A stretch of DNA of 64,000 nucleotides from Phyto melanocephala (Eukaryota; Arthropoda; Insecta; Diptera; Rhinophoridae): contig OW799236.1 in NCBI GenBank assembly GCA_941918925.1, forward strand, positions 98,348,562 through 98,412,561, in the 5' to 3' direction. Position 1 is the stretch's first letter; every line of letters starts with the position of its first letter. Shown piece by piece: positions 1-10,900 of the stretch. The notes under the pieces are model-generated. The model was not told where the DNA came from. It searched no databases and saw nothing but the letters and a program-made list of their open reading frames with translations. The position numbers and the translations under genes were made by a program.

Positions 1-1111
1 CTCTAGAATAGAAACTCCTTCTTTAAGTGTGATTTTTTTCATCGATTCAAGCAAATCCCCCTCTTTTGCAATAATTGTTGCCAGAAGACTGTTCCTATAA
101 TGAAGTTTGGTGATTCTAATTGCATTTTGATCCATTGGCTGGATCAAAGCCGTTACATTTGGAGGCATGAACATAGCTTCTATTGAACCATCCTCGGATT
201 TAAGGTCGGATTCTAGTGGTTAGGATTGGGCATTATCTATTGGGAGTAAAGCTTTTACTGGTAATCCTTTCTTCGTTAAAAAATCTGTCAACTTAATGAA
301 AAATAAAACAGTAAGAATCCCAATTGAACTATTTTTACATGTTTACTTACCTCCAAGCAGACTTTGAATTTCTGTAGTTTACGGGACAGATAAAATTTTT
401 AAAACTGCGAGGATTTTTCGATTTTCCTATTACTAAAAGTTTTATTTTATAAGATCCTGACGCATTTGCACAGCATAAAAATGTTATCCTTTGCTTTTCT
501 ATTTTTGCACCTGGAGCGCTTTTCTCCAATGACGTTACATAAATATGTCTTTTGTGGGAGAAGTTTCCAATATAGGCCAGACTCATCGGCATTATACAAC
601 TGATCATTGGATAAACCCAAATCTTCTATCTTTGCTTTCAATTTAATTTTAAAAGGATTTACGAACTGAGATTGCGCAGAAAGTTTTTCATCGCTTATCT
701 GAAGGAGCCGAATTCCGTATCTCTTTTTAAATTTTTGTAGCCACCCATCGCTAGCATTGAAGTCATTTACGTTTTCACTTATGTTTTTGTGAATTTGTTT
801 GGCTTTCTCTTTCAACATTAACTCACTTACAGGGAGGTTTTTATTCCGCATGCAAATAAACCACTTATAGAGCGATTTTTCCATTTTTGGAAGCTCTGAA
901 GATCATAATGTTTTGCGTTTTCCGGGTCCATAAAACGTATTGTTCACACATTTTAAAATATTGTCTTTTTTATTTTTTTAATTGAACATATCGTTGATTT
1001 TGCAACTTTATACTTTTTACTTAACACTGTAACACTCGATCCTTTTTTTAAATATTCCAAAATTTCGCATTTTTCATTTAAGGATAAAAACTTTCGACTT
1101 TTTTTAGACAT
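1..1111 (-). pseudogene. Tigger-type transposase pseudogene (CENP-B-like HTH + DDE), partial
   Basis: This is a cut-and-paste transposase of the pogo/Tigger group, read on the minus strand from an ATG at 1111. The N-terminus looks like a CENP-B-type helix-turn-helix (LSLNEKCEILEYLKKGSSV, then VAKSTICSI). The 884-447 frame continues with the second HTH and the DDE core start (NADESGLYWK). The 607-347 frame continues with ITFLCCANASGS. A further stretch near 100-180 reads MFMPPNVTALIQPMDQ, typical of the DDE_1 C-terminal part. It is not functional: the frame changes between 1111 and 884 (an A/T-run indel near 965-980) and again between 884 and 607, and a TAA stop lies at 220-222. The 3' end is off the window. 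Confidence 0.85.
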
Positions 1112-1122
1112 AACTAATTTTA

Positions 1123-1874
1123 ACAAGTAAAAGCGCTATATTCGGCCGTGCCGAATCTTATATACCCTTCACAACGTGTAGTCATGCAATAACAGTAAAT
1201 TCACGTATGTTTGTTAAAAAAAACAAAAAAAAAATAAAAAATAAAAAAAAAATTTAAAAAAAAAAATTTAAAAAAAAAATTAAAAAAAAAAAATTATTAT
1301 ATACATATATAATATATATAAAACAAAAAAAAAAATAAAAAAAAAATTAAAAAAAAAAAATAAAAAATAATAATAATAAAAATATATATAAAATATTAAA
1401 TAAAAAATAAAAAAAAAATAAAAAAAAATTAAAAAAAAAATTTAAAAAAAAATTTTTTTGCCTCAGCTGGGATTCGATGCCACGTTTTCTCTAACCAGTA
1501 TACACGTTTGTATGTATGTATGTTGTTGTTGTTATGTTGTTTTTATGAAAAGAAAATCGAGGTGGTCGTGGGTTTTTGCTCATATCTCAGTTGTTTATGT
1601 ACCGATGTTTCTGATTTTCAATACCGATCTACTCCCGAATATTTCTGATATTTTAATACCTTACCCGGGTCCAACCTATGTCGGGGGGCTTCAAAAAGTT
1701 GATTTCAACATACACACGGACAGACGGACAGACGGTCAGGGCTTAATCGACTCCTCTATTCATAAGCTTTCAGAAAATATATACTTTATGGGGTCGGAAA
1801 TGAAAATTGTAGAAATTTCACACGGAATGACAAACCTATATATACCCTTTTTTTACTGTGTGAAGGGTATAAAA
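1123..1874 (-). mobile_element. Helentron/DINE-1-like element, copy A (AT-rich-core subfamily)
   Basis: This is a non-autonomous element in minus orientation. The hairpin ATTCGGCCGTGCCGAAT (7-bp stem, 3-nt loop) is at 1140-1156, followed by TATACCCTTCAC. The opposite end carries GTGTGAAGGGTATA at 1858-1871. The middle (about 1210-1455) is nearly pure A/T microsatellite. The conserved block with 'ccgacccc..taaagtatat' and 'gacggacagacgg' motifs (1700-1830) recurs in the other copies. Subterminal inverted repeats, a 3' hairpin and a simple-repeat core match the DINE-1/HINE layout of Helentron-derived elements. An open frame across 1458-1934 is just repeat sequence. Confidence 0.75.
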
Positions 1875-2269
1875 ATAAATTCACGAACCTACCGCAACAA
1901 GTTACATAAAGCGACTAGCATTAAATACCTTTAAAATAATGGCATACTATGGTATTTATTAATTCGGGGATTCCCAACATTAAAAAAAAGCTTCTACAAA
2001 TTAAAAAATCCCCAAAAATTAAAAAAAATGGTTCACTATATAGAGCCATTAAACTTTGTTCACTATTTAGAGCGTCCATATAAAAAACTGAGTGTTCACA
2101 ATAGTGGATAATTCATTATATTGGATGTTCACATTACCGCGAGTTCACTGTATATACATTATGTATTTTATATGCTAATTTTTCAAATCGCACTTTAAAA
2201 TATGTATGCTTCACATTGTAATGAAGTAGCAATGAAAATAGCTCATAAAGCTAGCAAAAACATGAAATT

Positions 2270-2700
2270 AAAAAAGATATACAACAGTTTTATATTGAAC
2301 TTTCAAAGCAAATTCTGAAAGGCTTCGATTTTTCAAGAAAAGATTTTAAAAATCTTGAGATAATTAAACCAAATAAAGTTTTAAGTAGTTCAGAGATAAT
2401 TATTAAGATTTTTAAATATTATTTTAGACAGTAATATTAGTATTATTAAGTTTAGGGATAAAGTGTGTAAATATACAAATGCAATGAACGAAAAGTGTTT
2501 CGAAGAACTTATTTATTTTGTTCAAAACTTAATGTCTTTGCCACATAGTTCAGCTGATGCAGAAAGAATTTATTCACTGCTTAGTTTGATAAAAAAGCAA
2601 ATTTAGAAATAAGCTCGAGTTTCAAACAAATGTAAAAATCAAAATGATTCCCATTATGTCTGGTCTGCCAACCAAAACTTTGTTTTAAATACTTCTAAAA
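2270..2700 (+). pseudogene. hAT-family transposase C-terminal fragment
   Basis: The segment encodes broken pieces of a hAT transposase. DFSRKDFKNLEIIKPNKVL lies near 2320-2390. Around 2540-2610 is LPHSSADAERIYSLLSLIKK, the typical hAT C-terminal dimerisation signature. A neighbouring frame continues RNKLEFQTNVKIKM, so a frameshift separates the two, and several stops interrupt the middle. Terminal repeats and 8-bp target duplication were not found. It lies in a CLIP-190 intron. Confidence 0.65.
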
Positions 2701-2993
2701 TTTCGTTTTTCTCAACATAGTATGAATTTTAAATTTGTGGTTCTCTAAAAAAATCGCTTTATATATATATTTTTAATTCTATTTAGTTTTTTGCACTAAA
2801 ATATGAAATAAAATAAAAACAAATTTAATAAAATCAAAATAATTTTTAATTTTGGTTATTTTTTTTCCTTATTTGGTTACATTTTTAAGACAAGTTGGTT
2901 GTAAATTTTTTTTTGGTTGTGGCAACACTGATCCTGATAGAACAATGTTTTTGTTTTAAAAGCTCTCAGCTTAGATTCATTAAAGAGTATTTT

Positions 2994-3430
2994 GGCCGAC
3001 TTCCTAAACGCAAGTTGCAATTCATAATTTAAAAAAATGCGTATGCAATGCTAAACATGTCTTAAGTGCAACGTTGCGTTGCAGAGATTTTTTTTGCATT
3101 TTATCGGCATTTAGGAACGCTCATGGATTCACTTTTTGTCTCTGCAATATAAAGTGTTTAATTATTTAAATTATTAGTCTGTGATTTAAATAAACTCTAT
3201 CAATTATAAATAATTTATTAAAAATAAATAAGGAAAATACTAACTCAGCCATTGCAGCTCAAATGTTTGCATACAAAATAAAAATGAGGCGCGACTTTGA
3301 CAGCTAATATTTAGTAAAATGAGTTGCCAAACGATTAGGAACATTGGACATTGCTAGAAAGTTTACATATGCGTTTACGAAGTGTATTCATTGTAAATAT
3401 GCATTGCAACTTGCGTTTAGGAAGTCGGCC
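2994..3430. mobile_element. 437-bp MITE with ~36-bp terminal inverted repeats
   Basis: The left end starts GGCCGACTTCCTAAACGCAA at 2994. The right end finishes with its near-perfect reverse complement at 3430, and the match continues for about 36 bp. The interior has no coding potential. Both sides are flanked by T runs, so the target duplication cannot be fixed. No transposase relative is visible in the window. Confidence 0.8.
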
Positions 3431-4057
3431 TTTTTTTCGCACAACGTTAAACTGAGTTGCCACATCATATGTAAATTGTTTGCTTAGTAAAATTGTAAAA
3501 AGTATATTTTTTCATTTGTATTACGAATTAAAAAATTTGTCAGATGACATAAAAAGATATTTTCTAGTTTTGTGTGAATGTAAGAAATCTTAAACGATAT
3601 GGTGCTATAATATTATTGCACCGCAGTTTAAAATCAGAAACATTTTCCTTAAAGAGTTATTTTTTCTCTTGTACAATATCGATCATATCATGGTTTAAAA
3701 TTATTCAAATTTAAATTGTTCAAGAAACTTTAATTAAATCGTCATTTCCTATTGAACTATTTTTGTTGTCCTTTACGAAAATTGCTAACATATGTAAGAG
3801 TATGTAAACCTTTTCGGTTACCAAAGTGTTTTTTTCATGCATTTTAGTAGGATAATGTACATAAATCTTTTCAGAAATCACCTTCTTTAATTCATGTATG
3901 ATTCCATTTCAAAGGCTTAACCGTTGAAGTTGTTTGTTTTTTATTTAATGAATTATTTGTTTTATGGCTCCCAAAATTATTACTTACCAAAAGAAAAAAC
4001 TTGGCTTAGGGATGAGTAAATATCCTTTTTTTCTTCCCCTAGATGTGTATGTACTTA
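3431..4057. other. CLIP-190 intronic sequence, no recognised feature
   Basis: This is AT-rich sequence between two MITEs. I see no exon, RNA gene or recognisable repeat terminus. Confidence 0.5.
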
Positions 4058-4310
4058 TATCTGTGGCTTGGAGCTAAAAGGGCCAATGTCACTTTTTTGC
4101 TCTTTTGAGTTAATCATTGCATTAAATTTGTTTTCTTGCTCTATTTCATTATGGTAAAACAGCTTAAGTCATACTTTACCCAGAACAGCTTCATAAATAA
4201 AATTCTGGCCAATGTCACTATAAAAGCATCTTTAAAAGTTAAAGTTCAATTCCAATTTTTTCAAAAGTAAATATTTTGACATTGGCCCTTTTAGCTCCAA
4301 GCCACAGATA
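4058..4310. mobile_element. 253-bp MITE with ~33-bp perfect terminal inverted repeats
   Basis: TATCTGTGGCTTGGAGCTAA begins at 4058, and its reverse complement ends at 4310. The arms pair over about 33 bp, covering 'gggccaatgtca' on the inner side. The interior is non-coding. High arm identity suggests a fairly young insertion, about 240 bp upstream of the CAP-Gly exon. Confidence 0.85.
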
Positions 4311-4545
4311 CATATATATGTATATGTATTATAATTATATAATTATTGTATATTGAATATAATAAAATATTAAAAAGTTAAAGTACCGTAAATTTTTGAG
4401 GTTGAAACTAAAAATCTATAAAAATTGTTGTAAAATTTAGAGAAAAATTTTGGAATCATACATGCATTAAATAAAAAATAAATGATTATTTTCGAAATAT
4501 TTATTTTTAATGATTAACGAATTTTATTTTACTTTAAAACGTAAG

Positions 4546-4960
4546 AAAATGGTTTGTGCGTGGGTGATCGTGTTATTGTTTCATCTGGCTTCGGCAGCCG
4601 TCCTGGAATTTTACGTTATTTGGGTGAAACACAATTTGCTTCCGGTAATTGGTGTGGCGTAGAACTTGACGAGGACAGCGGCAAAAATGATGGTTCTGTT
4701 GATGGTATTAGGTTCGTCATACGAAACTTAAAATAAAGTCAGCTTAATTAATTTTTTTTAACTTATAATTTCTACTTGTTAGATATTTCGAATGTAAACC
4801 GAAGTATGGCGTCTTTGTGCCAATTGCAAAAGTTTCTCTTTCACCATCATCGAAGAAGTCTCGCCTAACTCGCACAGGATCCCGTGAATCTCTTACTTCC
4901 ATTGGTACTATGAACAGCATTGCCACCACAAACACATCACGGTTGCGCTTAAGTGCTCAG
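4546..4960 (+). CDS. CLIP-190: CLIP-190 exons encoding the second CAP-Gly domain
   Basis: There are two exons, 4546-4711 and 4783-4960, separated by a 71-bp intron. Joined, they encode a full CAP-Gly domain: [30 protein letters not shown], the [12 protein letters not shown] core that contacts tubulin/EB tails, then [12 protein letters not shown]. The Arg codon is split AG|A across the junction. The second exon continues into a basic Ser-rich segment ([18 protein letters not shown]). Reading exon 1 through into the intron gives a spurious [13 protein letters not shown]. Confidence 0.95.
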
Positions 4961-7900
4961 GTATAAGAATACAAACAACAATACAAAACACTGGTGCATG
5001 CTCTTTCCTGAATTCTTCTCGTTTTTGTTTATTCTTTTTTTGTAATTTAATTAATTATGTAAAATTGTTTTTAACTTGTTCTATTTAAGTTTGAATTTAT
5101 GTTTTAAATAATTTAAAGTTAAAATGTTACAGTCAATGCCTAATATTGCTGCTTACAAAACTAACAAATTTTCCATTAACCACTCAAATAATTTAATCCT
5201 CCCTGTTTCTTCCAAGCAGCGCAAATCGTCGTCATTAAAACCTGTTTCTGTTACCACGCCAAAAAGCCAATTTTCTATGCAGGTACGCAAAAGCTCTTCT
5301 TATTTTAATTATAATTTATAGCGATTTTAAACATGTATTTACATATGTATGTATGTAAGTACATAAATACTTATGCATGTATTACATACCACCACTGATC
5401 TGATTTGCAAATAACCCTTAATTATAATTATTAAATATGGTTTTTATGTTTGTGTTTTCTACATATATATATTATTATGTAAATATTTATTATATATGGA
5501 TGAAAAATAAGATTTTTATTTCATACTTCAGCATTGTCTGAATGTTAAGTAAAATTCCTTTTTTCAAAGCAAAACAAAAACAAAAAATAATGAAATTAAT
5601 TAGTTTTAAAAAAGTCATAATTTAAAACCTAGTTTATTTAAGCATGCCCCCCACTGTATAATTACAAAGAATCATAGTTAAAAATTATTTCGAAAAATAA
5701 ATCGAAAACATTTACTTATCGTTTACACATGCCACTAACAGTTCGAAAAACTCAATACAGTTACAATTTTTTACTATTACACTTACATTTTTCGCAATGG
5801 CAACTCCAGTGGCAGCTAAATTTGCATGCGAGTAGAAATTTGCCAGTGGCATGCCACTAAATGTCAAAACAATAAACAATGTTATTCTTTTAAAATTTAA
5901 TCCAAATTTACTTGATTATTGTAAATTTGTAATAAAAATTTTAACTTGTTAAATGTATTATTTTGATCGATTTTTTTAAATGCACATTAAAAATAGCAAA
6001 TTTGACTATTAATATTGGCCATTAATATTATTAAAATAATACTAATAATAATAAATGTTAAACGCTTCCCCAAAAGTTCGATGATGAACTCGGTAACTCT
6101 ATTCAAACAAAACAAACAAAAAGTAAATATGGAGGCAAAATAAAAACAAGAAGAAAATGTTTTGAAGCAAGGCATATCCATAAGGTACTTATATGCATCG
6201 CGGCAACAAACACTACAATAAAAAACACATGTATTTTGTTTTTGTATATATGCCGGCATATGTCAAACAATTTTTTTTTATTTTTTCTTAAATTTAAATA
6301 ATTAAAAAAAAAAACTTTAAAGCGAAAACTTTTTATTCATGGTTTTGTATTTTTTAAAACGTTTTAAACCAACTGAAACTGCAAATTATTTATTGTATAA
6401 TTAAATTAAAAAAATTAAGTTTGACAAATGCAGGCATGACTTTTAAAAAAATTTGGTAACGCTCAAGGCGAATTTATACAGGTGAAATTATCAGCACATG
6501 ATGATGCGGAAACACAATGTCTTAATTTGTTGAATTCTCCTTGATTCTATTTATTAATGCAGGAATGGAAAATTAGATTTTGGATTCCGAATTAAACATT
6601 TAACTTAATTTTGCTTTTTATGATAATAAATTGACCAAATTTATGTATATATGTTGTTCTTACACCATTTTTCATGTGCTTCACAAGCACATATCCTTTT
6701 TAATAGAATTTTATTGAATTGAACATATAAAAACAACTTTTCCGTCCTTGTTATACAAACTGGCCTTGAACGAAAAAATCTCCTAAAAAGTTGCTTTGTT
6801 GTATCAATTCGCCGTTGCATGTACCTGTGTGAACATGCCTTGGTAACTCTTATAAAATGTATATAAAAGAAAACTGTCAGCTGAATGGATACGAGTACCT
6901 TATGGATATGCCATGGTAGAATTATCAGGTAGCCTCACTAAAACAGCTGATTATTTTTTTCTCTACCTTAAAGTTTAACTTAGATGTCAAATTTTGTGTA
7001 TGTATGTGTATATATTGTGTACGTATATATTCTACCGCCAAAAAAACACGCACACACATTTGCTTTTTGACATTTAAGTCGTCGTTTTCCAGCAACAAAA
7101 TACATTTAGGATTTTGTTGTTGCAGAACTGAGGCTACCTGATGATTGTACCATGGGATATGCCTTGTTTTGAAGTTTATGCCTTGAAGACATTTTTAAAA
7201 TGCAATCGTATGTGTAAACCGAAAAGCAAATGTCAAGAGATTTGACTATTTCGAAGAATTTTTCGCTAATATACGTATACAACACTTGCATGTGTAAATG
7301 CAATATTAAATAATTTTTGTCTGTTTTACTTTGATGACGGTCTTTCCTTTTTAATTTACTTATTTTTGTTGGAACTGTAAACCATTTTTTTATGTTAATT
7401 AACAGAATTTTGCTAATAATAATTAAGACCGCCCACCACCACTTTTTAAGTTACTAACAAATACAAACAGCACAAACACTTATTTTATAATTTCTTTTTA
7501 TAAATAAATTTAATTATTAAATTAATATTATTTATATTACAATGTTTGGTTATGTTAAAATTTAATTATTCATTATTATTATTTTCTTCAAACTATTTTT
7601 GTTTAAATAAAGAGCAGTTTATTGCAATTTAAAAAAAATACAAATTATTTTGCACGCTTTTGTTTTATTTTTTATTTTATTTTTTTAATTCTATATTTGT
7701 ACATATGTATGCTTATTTTATAATCTTTTGGTTTGTTTTTGTTTGTTTAATTTTTGTTTTATTTGGATTTTGTGCCTTTTGGATGCTTTTGTTGTAACCG
7801 TATCTTATGTAACACATTTTTTGTCTCCCTTATTCTGCATGTGAATGTTGAGCAAGTCTTTGCGCCAATAATAATTCTTAAAAAAGATTATGATTAACAT

Positions 7901-10900
7901 AATGTTTTGAGTCGATTAAATGTACAAATTTAAAAAAAATATATATTCGATTAATTGTCCAAAAAAATTAAACTAAACATTGTCCGGGCCAAGTATTCGG
8001 CATAATTCAAAACAAACCGCATTTTTTTTACAAAAAATTAAAATATATGAAAACTTAATACCCAATCCTTTTAGATGAATTTTGTTTTGCTCAATATATA
8101 TTTTTATATTCATGAAAACATACAAGGTGGGCTAAAAGAAGTCATCCGATGTTGTTTGGCTCTCACTATTTTTCTAAATGAAAAACTTCGATTCTGTTTT
8201 TTGATTATGTTTATTTAAACCTTTAGAATTTTATTGGTCAAGTCGAGAAGATGATATCGGCCAAATGGGCGCCGTCACAATTGATTGCTATACTGGCTCG
8301 TTTTATGGTATTTTTCATCACTTTGGCAAGAACTTCGGGCGACATATTCTCGCACTCGTGTTGAATGTTGTTCTTGAGGACTTCCAGGGTCTTTGGCTTG
8401 TTCACGTAAACACGGGACTTCGAAAAACCCCACAAAAAAGTGTGAACGGTTAAATCCGGCGATCTTTCGGGCCAATGTAAATCGCAAAAAAGAGAGATGA
8501 GGCGACACGGGACCGTTGCCTTCAAAATATCGGTTGTGGCTCGCGCAGGTCTGCCGTTGCTCTGTTCTTTTTGGAACCACATGTCCTCCAGTCATAATTC
8601 GTTCAATTGCGGCAGAAAAAACTCGGCTAACATGGCCCTATAGCGCGCACCGTCCACTGTTGTCGTTTGACCAGCGGCGTCTTCGAAAAAAAAATGGCGC
8701 GATGACTCCTTTAGCGTGAACAGCGCACCATGCAGTCACCTTGAGCGGGTGTAATGGCTCCTCGTGGATTTTCGGTACCCCAGAGGTTATAGTTTTGCTT
8801 GTTCACGTACCCGTTGAGGTAAAAATAAGCCTCGTCGCTCATTATGATTTTGGTCGAAAAATCGTCCACTGCGGCCTCGACACGATTATTCCGCGTTCTT
8901 GGGAAATGTATCGCTCCATGGCGAAATGGGCCGCCATTTACAAATAAAAGACCATCTTCCAATAGGGTGATTTCTTTTTGTACACCTTGTATTTATTTGT
9001 GCAAAAAATTAAATATTAACATTTCGAAAAAAGAAATTAGAGATTTGGTTTTCTAGAATATAGAAAATCTAGATATCAAATCAAGCATGATTTGAGTCAG
9101 AATAATTGAAAATTAATTTTTTTAGATCCGAAATATTGGCCCGCCCTTATGGGAAACCACTTTAATTACAGATAACAGCAATTCCATTTTTAACGAAATT
9201 TTATTTTCGCCTTTTTATGCAAATGGCATACATACACACACTACGCTTTTCCGCATTCCGAGTGAAATTATTTCATTCGGAATTGCCATAGCATTGTAAA
9301 AAATGGCAATTCCGGATGTCATAGTAAAAGTACGTTTACAATATTGAGCTTTAATTAAAGCCTTTTTTTATTTGTTAAATTTAAAAAATATAAATTTTGT
9401 CGAAATTTCTGGTTTATTCGTACGAAAGAATTCAGAACATTGAATGTTTTGCCGTTTTAAAACCGAATTAAAAAAATTCTCTCTCCAGTAAATTTGCAAA
9501 ATGAAAACATCGAAATCAAAACATTATGTTGATAAAAAGTTAAAGGTAGTACATTACCCGGTTTAGCTTAATTATTCGTTCTTTTTGAGATTTTCTGTTT
9601 ACGGTTAATGTGTATGGGCAAATAATATGAAATTTACATTTAATTAATAGGATTTGTTACGCGAGAAACAACAACACATTGAACAACTGATGATTGAAAG
9701 AGATTTGGATCGTGAGGATTCGCAGAATACAGCTTTACAGTTTCAAAGGAATATCAATGAGGTAAATATATACAGCGATATAACATATCCACCACCATCA
9801 TACTTTTCACCACAACAAACTACAACAACACATGTGGTTTTACAAGGCGATCGAAGACGACCATTTGATGTGCTTTCCGCAACATCGTTACAACAACCAA
9901 TTTCGAAACGATCAACGTTGGTCGAACGTTCAAAAACACGTTCGCCTACGCCGACAACGACTGGATCGAAAAAGAAAGTTTGGTTTTGCGATAATCAAAA
10001 ATTTTATTTTCCAAATAGTTTTTAACAAAAATGCAACAGTTTTTAATGTCTTGAATTAAATATGACTATTAGGTGCTAACAAAATGTATTTTGTTCTAGG
10101 ATACGTTTCTGTTTTTTGTGTTAATTTGTCACTACAAAATGTTATTGTTTTTATTTTAGTTTTTACTCTTAATGTTACTTTACCAAAAATACAAATATTT
10201 ATTTCAGCCGTACTTATCAAATCCGTCATTTTTAATTTTGAATTATTTACTATTGTTTCTCATTTCTTTTTAATACTTCTCTTTTAATTTTTCTGTTTTT
10301 GTACACGATTTTTCATATCCATTCATCATAAGTTCTAGTTCGTTTACTAAAATACAATTAAACAATTTCAATCACAAATTAATTGCATGTTGGAAAATAT
10401 TTATTAAGCACTGTACAGACGGTCGTCAGATATTACAGTATTTGCCAAAAGAAAAAGTACCACACATGTCTTACAACCATGTGAACTGACAATTTTATCC
10501 TGGCAATGTTAGCGGAACATTTTCATTAGACCACCACCTGCCAACAATATTGTCAGACATCTGGTAATCGTGTGAAAACCTTCCGGTTGTCAAACTATTG
10601 ATACACGTTGTTGTTTCATTTAGCAGTAAACTTCTCAAACATGAAAATTATTTTCAGACACATCAGTGATGTCTAATGCAGGATATTTTATCACTTTGCA
10701 TCGAATTTTTGATTTAGAGAACATAGTAACATATAAAATAACAGTTTTGTTATAAAATTTTGTTTTAGAAGTTATTTATATTTGTTTATTAATTTTATTT
10801 TAAAAAATCCGTTAAAAAACATTAAGACACGTATACCACCTCTTTAATATAAAAAAAAAATATTTTGATTTTATAGTACTTTTAATTTTAAAAATATTGG

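Larger units (their letters stand above)
1..2150 (-). mobile_element. Tigger/pogo-type DNA transposon, degraded, cut by window edge
   Basis: The 5' end of this minus-strand element is seen at about 2125-2150. Read on the minus strand, it begins CAGTGAACTCGCGG next to a TA dinucleotide, as expected for a Tc1/pogo-type terminal inverted repeat. Several further TAGTGAAC-like repeats follow in the subterminal region (2025-2120). The body holds a broken transposase (1-1111). A Helentron-like element (about 1123-1874) has inserted between the terminal repeat and the transposase. The other terminus lies left of the window. The element sits in an upstream intron of CLIP-190. Confidence 0.75.

Noticed and set aside
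1458..1934. 158-aa open frame, similar to one at 56,734-57,033
   Set aside because: Both lie in the conserved blocks of Helentron-like copies, in opposite orientation to one another. The similarity is that of the repeat, and the peptide has no protein features.
8238..8962. Overlapping plus-strand open frames in the mariner copies (also 24,619-24,997)
   Set aside because: The minus-strand frames carry recognisable transposase motifs. The plus-strand frames are shadows.
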